Below, piece by piece: positions 27,911 through 35,666 of a DNA stretch of 64,000 bases. A program made the translations under genes and the position numbers. The notes below the pieces were generated by a model. That model was not told where the DNA came from, did no database searches, and saw only the letters and a program-made list of their open reading frames with translations. Position 1 is the first letter of the stretch. Each line of letters starts with the position of its first letter. The stretch comes from CAYUNE01 sp964446115 (GTDB lineage Bacteria; Desulfobacterota; Desulfobulbia; Desulfobulbales; Desulfobulbaceae), in NCBI GenBank assembly GCA_964446115.1, contig CAYUNE010000042.1:1-64000 (forward strand), written 5' to 3'.

Positions 27911-29113
27911 GTGGTAACGGCGAAAGAGAAAAAAACGGTCATGGTGGTCGCCGGAGAGGCCTCCGGCGACATGCATGGTGCCGGCCTGGTTCGGGCCATG
28001 CGGGCCCGGAATCCGGGTCTGGACTTCTGCGGTATGGGTGGATCCGAGCTGGCCGCCGCAGGCGTGGAGATATTGTTTGATGCCGCCAGGATCGCCGTTG
28101 TGGGTATTACCGAGGTCTTCAGTCATCTTGGTGATATATTGAAGGCCAGGAGGATCCTGGTTGAGAGACTCAGAAAAAGCCCCCCCTCTCTGCTTGTCCT
28201 CATCGATTATCCCGACTTCAACCTGCTGCTCGGCAAGACGGCCAAACGGCTGGGCATCCCCATTCTCTATTACATCAGCCCCCAGGTCTGGGCCTGGCGA
28301 AGCGGCCGGGCCGCCAAAATTGCCGCCATTGCCGATCGTATTGCCGTGATTCTGCCCTTTGAAAAGGATTTCTACGGCCGGCGGGGCATTGAGGTGGATT
28401 TTGTGGGCCACCCGCTGATGGATATGGTAACCACCAGTGTTGATACCAAAACCTATCTCAAAAAGCTGTCGGTTCCCCCGGGATCCAGGGTTATCGGTCT
28501 GCTGCCCGGCAGTCGTCGCAAGGAGATCAGTTCTCTGCTGCCGGTTTTCCTTGAGGCGGCCGTCCAGCTGTCATCCCGATCTTCTCACCGGTTTGTATTT
28601 CTGCTGCCCCGGGCCTCCACCGTTTCCATGACCATGCTGGAGGAAAGCGGCCTGGGCGAGTGTGGCAATACCCTGGATGTCCGGGTCGTTTCCGAAAGCC
28701 GCTATGATATGATGGCTGCCTGCGACGCCGTTGTTGCCGCTTCGGGCACGGTAACCCTGGAACTTGCCATTCTCGGTATCCCCATGGTTGCCGCCTATCG
28801 GATTTCACCGCGCACCTATCGGCTTGGCCGCCTGCTCATCAGTTTGCCCCACATGACCCTGGTCAACCTGGTTGCCGGGCGGCAGGTTGTCCCGGAGCTC
28901 ATTCAGGATGAGGTTACCGCGGAAAATATCGCCACCCTGATTGCCACGTTTCTCTCAGACGACAGGGTCAGGCGCAAGATGCGTCGTCAGCTCTGTGTGG
29001 TCAAAGGTCGGCTCGGCCGGCCGGGGGCTGCGGATCGGACCGCACGGCTGGCGTGCGGTATGCTGTCGGGGAAAGGGGTCGGGTCTCCGATTTTACCCGG
29101 TGACCGCTCCTAA
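27911..29113 (+). CDS. lpxB: Lipid A disaccharide synthase
   Basis: This 400-aa GT19 glycosyltransferase joins UDP-2,3-diacylglucosamine and lipid X. VVAGEASGDMHGAGLVRA is the LpxB N-terminal signature, followed by GMGG, YYISPQVWAWR, FVGHPLMD and LLPGSRRKEI. A GTG start at 27911 with CGGGAG 9 bases upstream gives a short basic lead; the ATG at 27941 is an alternative. It forms a pair with the GnnA-like gene 30 bases upstream. Confidence 0.96.
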   Translation: MVTAKEKKTVMVVAGEASGDMHGAGLVRAMRARNPGLDFCGMGGSELAAAGVEILFDAARIAVVGITEVFSHLGDILKARRILVERLRKSPPSLLVLIDYPDFNLLLGKTAKRLGIPILYYISPQVWAWRSGRAAKIAAIADRIAVILPFEKDFYGRRGIEVDFVGHPLMDMVTTSVDTKTYLKKLSVPPGSRVIGLLPGSRRKEISSLLPVFLEAAVQLSSRSSHRFVFLLPRASTVSMTMLEESGLGECGNTLDVRVVSESRYDMMAACDAVVAASGTVTLELAILGIPMVAAYRISPRTYRLGRLLISLPHMTLVNLVAGRQVVPELIQDEVTAENIATLIATFLSDDRVRRKMRRQLCVVKGRLGRPGAADRTARLACGMLSGKGVGSPILPGDRS

Positions 29114-29443
29114 GCCCGCCTTGTCTTTACTCAGATAGAGTGTCGGTGAGATTCCTCGTCTTGTAAACGTGTCTGAAATGAGACAGTCATTTCCCTTTTG
29201 CCAACAGAAGGCCTTTCTCTTCTTCCCCCCTATTTTTCTTCTCCGGCGGGGAGAAAATTATTTCCCATGGACCTATGCCCCCTGTAACAAGCAGGCATAG
29301 AATACAATATCCCGGCAGGCCATAGCTGCGGATGGGAGAGGGATAAGAAAAATATTTTGTTTGGCAGGTTAATTGCATATAATGACGACAAGGGATATGA
29401 ATAGATCCCGTTTTGCATCCGATAAAGAATAAAAGGGGGTAAT
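29114..29443. other. Gap with promoter before the exported SGNH-like gene
   Basis: About 330 bases with no coding frame. It holds two short inverted repeats (TGTCT/AGACA near 29171-29186 and TCTCC/GGGGAGA near 29240) and becomes AT-rich to the right, where a promoter is found. No RNA gene is recognised. Confidence 0.4.
29357..29383 (+). promoter_or_regulatory. Sigma70-like promoter
   Basis: TTGTTT and a perfect TATAAT -10 box are separated by 15 bases (16 if the -35 is taken one base earlier). The -10 is about 60 bases before the ATG at 29444, which has an AGGGGG ribosome site. Confidence 0.5.
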
Positions 29444-30475
29444 ATGAGACACTTACTGATTTACCTTTTGATGATACCGATGTTTTTCAGCACCCAGCGG
29501 CTGATGGCCGGGGAGGTTGTCGCCGGTCACGAGGTCGCCAAGGAATCCGTACTGCGGGCCATTCCACAGGAGTACATCGACAAGGCGCGTCAGACCCTGC
29601 ATATCGCCTACCAGCACACCTCGCACGGAACCCAGGTCGCCCACGGTATGTATGGGCTGCAGGAGTACAAGAACGGCGATGATGTGCTGTTTGGTATCCA
29701 AAACGAGGGATGGGCCCAAGCGGGAAACGGCAAGCTCGACTTCCACGACTACGCGATCAACAAGTATCCATACAACAACAATGTGCCCTCTGCTTCGGAT
29801 CTCAGCGTCAACGAGACAGCCTTTCTCCAGCTGACCAGGAACTATCTGGATCATGAGGATAATCAGGACATCAACGTGGTTATGTGGTCCTGGTGCAATA
29901 TTGCCGGTCATGATGTTGAGGGAAATTATCTGCCCAACATGCGCAAGCTCATCGAGGAATATGGCCCCGACGGATCCAAAGTCCTCTCCGGAGCCCGCAA
30001 GACGCCGGTTACCTTTATCTTCATGACCGGTCATGCCAATTATAACAACAACATTGGCGACGGAAATCCGAAAAATCAGGCTGAGCTGATTGTCGATTAC
30101 TGCCGCCGGAATGGTTTCTACTGTCTGGATTATTACAGTATCGATAGCCACGACATGGCGGGACATGCCTGGGATGATGCCGGCGATGATGGCAATTCCC
30201 CCACAGGTGGTAAGTTTTATCAATCCTGGCAGGACAGCCATGAGGAGGGTGTTCACTGGTACAGGAACAAGATTTCGCCATACGGGAATGTCACCACCGG
30301 CGAGGGGCACAATACGCAGTACATCACCGCCAACCGCAAGGCCTATGCCATGTGGTGGATTCTCGCCCGCATTGCCGGGTGGGACGGCGGCACTTCTGAT
30401 CCAGATCCTGATCCAGACCCGCAGCCGACCACGACCTCGACTGCGCTGCAGGGCTCGTATCTTCTACTCCGGTGA
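29444..30475 (+). CDS. Exported SGNH-hydrolase-like protein of unknown function
   Basis: This 343-aa protein has a signal peptide (about 1-22, ending LMAGEVV). The mature part has YQHTSHGTQVAHGM near its start, VVMWSWCNIAGHDVEG in the middle, FIFMTGHANYNNN and a final GHNTQYITANRKAYAMWWILARIAGWDG block. The layout (nucleophile-side Ser/Thr block, Asn, then late His) suggests an SGNH/GDSL-like hydrolase, but the usual GDS is not seen, so the fold call is inference. A DPDPDPDP linker and a short SYLLLR tail end the protein. The next gene (FG-GAP) begins 6 bases after its stop, so the two are one transcript. Confidence 0.6.
   Translation: MRHLLIYLLMIPMFFSTQRLMAGEVVAGHEVAKESVLRAIPQEYIDKARQTLHIAYQHTSHGTQVAHGMYGLQEYKNGDDVLFGIQNEGWAQAGNGKLDFHDYAINKYPYNNNVPSASDLSVNETAFLQLTRNYLDHEDNQDINVVMWSWCNIAGHDVEGNYLPNMRKLIEEYGPDGSKVLSGARKTPVTFIFMTGHANYNNNIGDGNPKNQAELIVDYCRRNGFYCLDYYSIDSHDMAGHAWDDAGDDGNSPTGGKFYQSWQDSHEEGVHWYRNKISPYGNVTTGEGHNTQYITANRKAYAMWWILARIAGWDGGTSDPDPDPDPQPTTTSTALQGSYLLLR
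30398..30421 (+). repeat. Short tandem repeat coding (DP)4
   Basis: Four copies of GAYCCN in frame at the end of the SGNH-like gene give a DPDPDPDP linker. Such acid/proline linkers often join an exported domain to a C-terminal anchor. The copy number could change by slippage. Confidence 0.6.
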
Positions 30476-30481
30476 GGAATC

Positions 30482-32152
30482 ATGAAACGGTTGTCGGCAT
30501 TGTCTTGCTTTCTGGCATTGGTATCAAGTGGCGGTGCGGCATGGGGTTTTGTCGCTGCGCCGATTCTTAAGTGGGATAACGGTGGCTGTTTTTCCTCCTG
30601 GTGCGAGAAAGGGTGGTATTCATCCCCGGCGGTGGCTGATCTGGATGGTGACGGCCGGATGGAGATTGTGGGTTCGGCCTATTCCCTGGTGGTCGTTGAC
30701 GGTGAAACCGGGGAGCTCAAATGGCGGGTTGCCTCCGGTCATGATCGCAGTGAACCCGGTGCCGGGAACGTGGGAAGGACCTGGCCGGGAGTGGTGGTGA
30801 CCGATGTGAACCATGATGGCCGGCCAAACATCGTCACCGCTCATAATCACGGTTATGTTTCGGTCTATGATCACAACGGCTATTTTTTGCCCGGCTGGCC
30901 CCGGCATCCCACGGACAGGGAGTTGCGCGGGCTGGTGGTTCATGATCTGGACGGAGACGGTACCCGGGAAATCATTGTCAGCGGTGCTGTCTCTTCCCGC
31001 ACCAATACCTGGATCTATGACCACCGGGGCAACCTGCGCCCCGGCTGGCCGCAGTTGAGCAATGATTCCGGGTTCGCTTTCGGGGTGTTCAATGACAATG
31101 TCGCGGTTGGCGATCTCGACGGCGACAGGGAAGTTGAGCTGGTTATTCCCTCGGATGTTCACTATATTTGCGCCTATAATCCCAATGGTGAAGGTGTACC
31201 GACCCATGCCATGTATGGTGGAAAAAAATGGGGCGCCGTGGGCATCTGGGAGAGCATGGTTCCGGAACTGCGGGGCTGGGGTTCCTGCTCCGGGGAGAGG
31301 ATTGAGAGTTATCGCACCAACTTTGCCAACGGTGCTGCCGTCATTACCGATGTTGATGGAGACGGAGGCAATGAAGTGGTCGTTACCGGCAATGTCTACG
31401 ATTGCCACAGCGGCTACCCGCCCAGCAGATATACGGGAGTCTATATTTTTCACCCGGATCGCAGCCGTTTCACCAGCGAACGGTGGAACTGGCAGAATCC
31501 TCCGGTGGACACGGGTGCTCCCATCAGTGAGGATTACTCGGTGATTGAAAACTGCCAGCCCAATCCCGCGGTGGCCGATCTGGATGCAGATGGTGAAAAG
31601 GAAATTATTTTTCCCGCCTATGACGGCAAGGTTCACGCCTTCTGGCTCGACAAACAGGAACACCACAACTGGCCTTACCCGGTTTATAATTCCCAGGAGG
31701 GATTCTACCGTTTTGCCTCGGAGCCGGTTGTCGCCGACCTGGATCACGACGGTTGCGCCGAGGTCATTTTCACCTCCTGGGTGCAGAACAGTGATGCCGA
31801 ACCCGTACGACTCGGCAAGCTTCATCTCCTCGACTGCCGGGGAACCGTCCTCCATGAGGTGTCTCTGCCGCCGCCGTTGTCAAGCCGGCGCAAGTGGAAC
31901 GGTGCCCTGGCGGCACCGACGATTGCCGACATCGACGGGGATGGGGAAATGGAACTGGCCGTGCAAACCGTATATGCGGGATTGGCGGTGTACGATCTGC
32001 CCGGCACGCGTGATGCCGTCATCCTTTGGCGGAGCGGGCGTAACAGAAGTTATTCCGTCCCTTCCGGCAACGGACCGGCACCGGGATCCACCACCGGGAA
32101 AAAGAGTATGAGTCCGCTTTTCCTCCTGTTGAGAAAGGCCCCGTCACGTTGA
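30482..32152 (+). CDS. Exported FG-GAP/VCBS beta-propeller protein
   Basis: This 556-aa protein has a signal peptide (about 1-22) and eight calcium-loop motifs of the DxDxDG type spread through its length: DLDGDGRMEIV, DVNHDGRPNIV, DLDGDGTREII, DLDGDREVELV, DVDGDGGNEVV, DLDADGEKEII, DLDHDGCAEVI and DIDGDGEMELA. Each is followed by a hydrophobic strand, as in integrin-like propellers. A surface or periplasmic binding role is likely; the ligand is unknown. The protein ends SPLFLLLRKAPSR, a short hydrophobic tail with basic end like that of its partner at 29444. Confidence 0.85.
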   Translation: MKRLSALSCFLALVSSGGAAWGFVAAPILKWDNGGCFSSWCEKGWYSSPAVADLDGDGRMEIVGSAYSLVVVDGETGELKWRVASGHDRSEPGAGNVGRTWPGVVVTDVNHDGRPNIVTAHNHGYVSVYDHNGYFLPGWPRHPTDRELRGLVVHDLDGDGTREIIVSGAVSSRTNTWIYDHRGNLRPGWPQLSNDSGFAFGVFNDNVAVGDLDGDREVELVIPSDVHYICAYNPNGEGVPTHAMYGGKKWGAVGIWESMVPELRGWGSCSGERIESYRTNFANGAAVITDVDGDGGNEVVVTGNVYDCHSGYPPSRYTGVYIFHPDRSRFTSERWNWQNPPVDTGAPISEDYSVIENCQPNPAVADLDADGEKEIIFPAYDGKVHAFWLDKQEHHNWPYPVYNSQEGFYRFASEPVVADLDHDGCAEVIFTSWVQNSDAEPVRLGKLHLLDCRGTVLHEVSLPPPLSSRRKWNGALAAPTIADIDGDGEMELAVQTVYAGLAVYDLPGTRDAVILWRSGRNRSYSVPSGNGPAPGSTTGKKSMSPLFLLLRKAPSR

Positions 32153-32163
32153 TCATTTTGACC

Positions 32164-32192
32164 TTGCCGGGATTGTGCTGTAAAATTATAAA
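32164..32192 (+). promoter_or_regulatory. Sigma70-like promoter for the STN-domain gene
   Basis: TTGCCG, 17 bases, TATAAA, about 90 bases before the ATG at 32284, in a strongly AT-rich gap. It suggests that the STN gene is read separately from the FG-GAP gene. Confidence 0.45.
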
Positions 32193-32283
32193 TATAATAA
32201 ATAGAAAATGTTATTGTGTCCTGTGTAGTATCTCCTGAAAAGGGTATTCCGGTCTGCAGGCGAACAATAAACAGAGGCTCCTG

Positions 32284-32946
32284 ATGCAAAATCGATACGT
32301 TATTATGTTTGTTTTTCTTGGATTAGTTGTGACGTCTTCGATTTCAGCAGGCTCTAGTATTGAAGAGGAATCGATTACGGTCAGTTCATATGACACCCCC
32401 CTTGAGGAAGTGGTAAAGGATATCGACGGACAGACCGAATATAAGATAATACTTAAAAACAGGGTTGTCAGACCGGTAACCATCGAACTCGACAAGTACC
32501 CGCTGGAAAAAGGCATCAAAAGGCTCTTGGCCGGACTGAACTATTTTATCATCCGGGATGATGCCAAAAAGGAATTGATCATTGATATCATAGAGACAAA
32601 GGCAAAACCAGGACAGGGAAATCCTGCCGGAAAGCGTCAAGCGACACCGTTCCGGAGAGTCGCGCCCGGGGCGGCAGCCGGTCCGAAAGCCGAAAAAGGG
32701 AGTGAAGGTGAGCCGGAGCCGCTTCCACGCATGGCGGTTACCACCGAAACGGAGGGGCCGGCCGCTGAAACGACTTCCTCCATGTCTGAGCTTGCCGTAG
32801 TTCAGGCCGTCTATGAAAAATCCCGGAAGAGCGGGCTCCTGAAGCGGGAGACAACCTCGACACATTCCGCGGCGAATACAGGGGAAAGTTCCTCTATGTC
32901 GGGACTGGCCAGGTCCCAGGCCATGTATGATAGGTTGATGAAATGA
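32284..32946 (+). CDS. Exported STN-domain protein with duplicated C-terminal motif
   Basis: This 220-aa protein has a signal peptide (about 1-22). Residues about 31-103 (ITVSSYDTPLEEVVKDI ... PLEKGIKRLLAGLNYFI) match the secretin/TonB short N-terminal (STN) fold, but no secretin or TonB-dependent channel follows in the protein or next to it. After a Gly/Pro/charged linker (104-160) the motif SSMSxLAxxQAxYx occurs twice, at 165-178 and 203-216, the second at the very C-terminus. A role as an adaptor for an outer-membrane channel is inference. Confidence 0.7.
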   Translation: MQNRYVIMFVFLGLVVTSSISAGSSIEEESITVSSYDTPLEEVVKDIDGQTEYKIILKNRVVRPVTIELDKYPLEKGIKRLLAGLNYFIIRDDAKKELIIDIIETKAKPGQGNPAGKRQATPFRRVAPGAAAGPKAEKGSEGEPEPLPRMAVTTETEGPAAETTSSMSELAVVQAVYEKSRKSGLLKRETTSTHSAANTGESSSMSGLARSQAMYDRLMK

Positions 32947-33033
32947 GTTAGGACTCCATGCTTCTGAAAAAACGGGAGTATTACGGAAATATTTTGAAAA
33001 CGAGTCCGGCTTTTTCCCCGGCCTGAAAAAAGC

Positions 33034-33062
33034 TTGTCACGGAGAAAATATTATGATTTAAT
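33034..33062 (+). promoter_or_regulatory. Sigma70-like promoter for the 113-aa exported protein
   Basis: TTGTCA, 17 bases, TTTAAT, giving a leader of about 120 bases. The leader contains an inverted repeat (CCTGG/CCGGG, extended by GTTT/AAAC) at about 33117-33148. Confidence 0.45.
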
Positions 33063-33187
33063 GAAGATAATGAAGTAAAGGGAGGTAATACAGAAATTGA
33101 ATATGTAAGGGTGTTTGTTTAACCTGGTGATGAGGCCGGGTAATAAACGGAAGGTAAAAAACAAGAAAACCAGAAACAGGAGATAGT

Positions 33188-33529
33188 ATGAAAATGAAAA
33201 AAGTGTTAGGAGTTATCGGAGTAGCCGCAGCATCTCTTATGATGATGGCGGGTGTTTCTTTGGCCGGCTGGAACACCTGTACACCGGCTCAGATCGGTCC
33301 GGCAGGCGACGTTGTTGCTATTCAATTACTTAACTGTGTGGATCTCAATGGAGCTTCCAGTCCCGGCAACGCCGATCACTGGGTAGCCTTAAGTGCCAAT
33401 GGTACCGATCGGATGATGGCTACCGTTCTCACGGCAATGTCCTTGGGCAAAAAGGTTTCAGTTGACGTGACCACCGAGATGAGCGGTGATTTCCCCGTTG
33501 TGCGCGCGGTAATCTTTGACAACAAGTGA
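33188..33529 (+). CDS. Small exported protein of unknown function
   Basis: This 113-aa protein has a clear signal peptide (basic MKMKK, hydrophobic core, cleavage expected after GVSLA about residue 26). The mature part of about 87 residues has two cysteines (C31 and C50) that could form a disulfide, and a beta-rich look (DVVAIQLLNCVDLNG, HWVALSANGTDRMMATVL, VSVDVTTEM, PVVRAVIFDN). No family is recognised. It has its own promoter, a structured leader and a very strong terminator, so it is a one-gene transcript that may be well expressed. Confidence 0.75.
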   Translation: MKMKKVLGVIGVAAASLMMMAGVSLAGWNTCTPAQIGPAGDVVAIQLLNCVDLNGASSPGNADHWVALSANGTDRMMATVLTAMSLGKKVSVDVTTEMSGDFPVVRAVIFDNK

Positions 33530-33544
33530 AAATTGCTTTTTTTT

Positions 33545-33585
33545 GACCAGATGGCCGCTTGTTTCGGTCATCTGGTCTTTTTTTT
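33545..33585 (+). terminator. Strong rho-independent terminator
   Basis: GACCAGATG-G-CCG pairs with CGG-T-CATCTGGTC (13 pairs, one G-T) around a seven-base CTTGTTT loop, followed by eight T. It ends the 113-aa gene. Confidence 0.92.
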
Positions 33586-33649
33586 CCTGTCGCAGAAATT
33601 CCAAGAAGGGATTTTTACGGCATAAATTTTGTTTGAGCTGCGTTACCCA

Positions 33650-34105
33650 TCAGGGTTTTAAGGTTTCTATTTTTCCCGCCGAAAGCAGTTCCGGGCCGCG
33701 TTCCGTGGCGATCATGTTGAAGAGTTTCAATGTGACAGAACCGGAATCCATCTCTATTTTTTCCTGAACCTCGTCAGAGCGACCGCGCAGGGCCGCATGG
33801 CGGCCGCCTTTTCTGAAAATTGCACCGGCCAATCCCGGCATGGCTGCGGAAAGTGCGAGCACGTCCCCATCATGCAGGATGGTTGAGTCTATATCATCCA
33901 CTGCCTTGCCGTTATGGAATATCGTCTGTATCCTCTGGGCAATGTAACTCTCTGTAAAACCCGGAAGCGACGCAAGAAATTCGTGGATAGAGCAGGCTTT
34001 GGTCAGGGGGACGGCGCCCCCTTTTTGAAAGAGAGAAGACAGATCGGGTCTTGGTTGACGATTGTTGGCGGTGTCGGAGAGGATCGTTGAAGTTTGACTG
34101 GTCAT
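33650..34105 (-). CDS. Conserved beta-grasp-like small protein
   Basis: A 151-aa cytosolic protein. The centre, FHNGKAVDDIDSTILHDGD followed by LALSAAMPGLAGA and RKGG, looks like a MoaD/ThiS-type beta-grasp core (NGK..DD..L.DGD.L.L). It has no C-terminal GG for thiocarboxylation, so sulfur carriage is not supported. Function is unknown. It starts 9 bases after the AEC transporter stop and is probably co-transcribed with it. It is convergent with the 113-aa gene across the terminator at 33545. Confidence 0.65.
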   Translation of the reverse strand: MTSQTSTILSDTANNRQPRPDLSSLFQKGGAVPLTKACSIHEFLASLPGFTESYIAQRIQTIFHNGKAVDDIDSTILHDGDVLALSAAMPGLAGAIFRKGGRHAALRGRSDEVQEKIEMDSGSVTLKLFNMIATERGPELLSAGKIETLKP

Positions 34106-34114
34106 AATGTTTTC

Positions 34115-35014
34115 CTACTGTATCAGTTGATAAATGAATGGCAAGGTGACGAACGCAAGAAAGATACCGCCACCCACCATGGCAGCGGCGAGCCGGGGCT
34201 TCAGGCCGGCAACCGAGGCCATGGCGCCGGCGGTTACCATCGGCGGCATGGCGGTTTCGAAGATGGATACCCTCACGGCCGGACCATGGAGTCCGATGGT
34301 CTGGCAGAAGAAGAAAAAGAGCAGGGGCACAACGAGCATTCTCGTGGCAAGACCCACGGCGAACGGCAGGAGATCCGCGCGGGGCAGCAGCAGGCGCATC
34401 TGGAATCCTATGGCCACCATGACCACGGGAACCAGGGAGGAGGCCGCCTGGGTCAGCAACGATGTCAGCCATCGGGGATAGTGGTTTCCGCCAAGGAACA
34501 GGGCGGTGATCAGGGCCAGAAACGGCGGAAAGAAAAATATCTTTTTGAGGAGGCCGGAAAGTGTGTTCTTCCCTCCATGGCCATAGCGGGAGAGAATAAG
34601 TGAACCATAGGTGGAAAGGGCGAGAAAGGAGCCGAATTGATCATACAGAAGAGCATGGGAAATGAGACCCGGGCCGAAAAATGCTCTGACCATGGGAATG
34701 CCGAGAAACGAGGTATTGCCCAGGGGAACGATGAGCAGCAGGGCGCCGGTCGTCTCCCGTGACCAGGAGAGGGTGCGAGCGGCCAGCAGGACAAAAAGGG
34801 CGGAGAAGAGGCATGCCGCCCATGCCATGATAACGGGCACCAGAACGGCAATGTTGAAGGTGAGCTGCGGAACCCGGAGGAGGATAAGAGCGGGCAGGGA
34901 AATATGGATGACGAAAAGGTTCAGAGCCTTGTCGGTATCCGCTGGAAAAGCGGGAAAATTTCTGAGAACAATTCCCAGGAGCAGGAGAATGAGAATGGGG
35001 AAAATTTGTTCCAT
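34115..35014 (-). CDS. AEC (auxin efflux carrier) family transporter
   Basis: About 299 aa, ten hydrophobic segments in two groups of five. ILLLLGIVLRNFPAF at the start, LPLGNTSFLG-type loop (here IVPLGNTSFLGIPM) and the second-half MPPMVTAGAMA crossover are the family landmarks. AEC proteins carry organic acids such as malate, or other small anions. The start at 35014 is chosen because the hydrophobic family N-terminus begins there; the frame continues upstream without family character. Substrate unknown. Confidence 0.85.
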   Translation of the reverse strand: MEQIFPILILLLLGIVLRNFPAFPADTDKALNLFVIHISLPALILLRVPQLTFNIAVLVPVIMAWAACLFSALFVLLAARTLSWSRETTGALLLIVPLGNTSFLGIPMVRAFFGPGLISHALLYDQFGSFLALSTYGSLILSRYGHGGKNTLSGLLKKIFFFPPFLALITALFLGGNHYPRWLTSLLTQAASSLVPVVMVAIGFQMRLLLPRADLLPFAVGLATRMLVVPLLFFFFCQTIGLHGPAVRVSIFETAMPPMVTAGAMASVAGLKPRLAAAMVGGGIFLAFVTLPFIYQLIQ

Positions 35015-35385
35015 GCAGCCATATCTATCACAGGAATGGTTGATGGGGCAAGGGGCTTGACAATTTGTTGTGGGGTGCGGGTAGAGAGAGACAACGGAAT
35101 GCAGAGCAGCGGCGATGACGGCCCGCGTTTTTTGACAACCCAAGGGTTTTGTCATGGTGCTTGACAAATATGTTGTTAGGTAATAAACTTTGTTTTTTAG
35201 TACCTGAATAAGCAAATTTTTCTGCACCAATCAGATTTGCTCTGTTCAGGGCGTGCCTGCCTTCTCCAGGGGGTTTCATCCGCCCCTGCCATCGGAGGAC
35301 GCGGCCCGGCCCGGAGATGTCGCATCGATATCCCGGGTCCATGGGCCGGGCAGACACCAGGTACGGTATCGGTATTGAAGACAGG
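35015..35385. other. Divergent gap upstream of tRNA-Gly
   Basis: About 370 bases between the AEC gene (minus) and the tRNA. It contains the promoter at 35161 and AT-rich sequence around it, then a GC-rich leader of about 190 bases with no coding frame or recognised RNA. Confidence 0.4.
35161..35189 (+). promoter_or_regulatory. Sigma70-like promoter upstream of tRNA-Gly
   Basis: A perfect TTGACA, 17 bases, TAAACT. The predicted start is about 190 bases before the tRNA, so a processed leader would be needed. Confidence 0.5.
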
Positions 35386-35461
35386 GCGGGTGTAGCTCAG
35401 TTGGCAGAGCACAAGCTTCCCAAGCTTGGGGTCGCGGGTTCGAACCCCGTTGCCCGCTCCA
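35386..35461 (+). tRNA. tRNA-Gly (anticodon CCC)
   Basis: The full cloverleaf is visible. Acceptor GCGGGTG pairs with TGCCCGC (two G-T pairs), D-arm GCTC/GAGC, anticodon stem CAAGC/GCTTG with loop TTCCCAA (anticodon CCC), T-arm GCGGG-TTCGAAC-CCCGT, discriminator T and an encoded CCA end. It reads GGG codons. It stands just before the rimP-nusA-infB cluster, where E. coli has an initiator tRNA. Confidence 0.96.
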
Positions 35462-35564
35462 CTATCGGTACGGGGCATGAACCTTCCGTTGGCACCACCG
35501 GAAGCAGCCGGTCTGGTGATCATCAGGGAGGGAAAGCACCGGACATGGCCGGTGCGAGGTGAAA

Positions 35565-35589
35565 AGTGGGCCTTTGCCCGCTTTTTTTT
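35565..35589 (+). terminator. Terminator after tRNA-Gly
   Basis: AGTGGGC pairs with GCCCGCT (one T-G) around a four-base loop and runs into eight T. It lies about 100 bases after the tRNA and 80 bases before rimP, so part of the transcription may stop here. Confidence 0.7.
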
Positions 35590-35666
35590 GTTTCCGGAGC
35601 GAGGGATTTTCCCTTTGCCGGGAAAATGATATTCACATTCAAGCGTTACTCGGGCTGAACGGATCG

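Noticed and set aside
30430..30475. PEP-CTERM or GlyGly-CTERM sorting signal in the exported proteins
   Set aside because: The hydrophobic stretch is far shorter than a membrane span and no PEP or GG motif precedes it; kept only as a weak observation.
30620..31855. A 411-codon antisense frame over the FG-GAP gene
   Set aside because: Arises from the repeated GAT/GGC calcium-loop codons read backwards.
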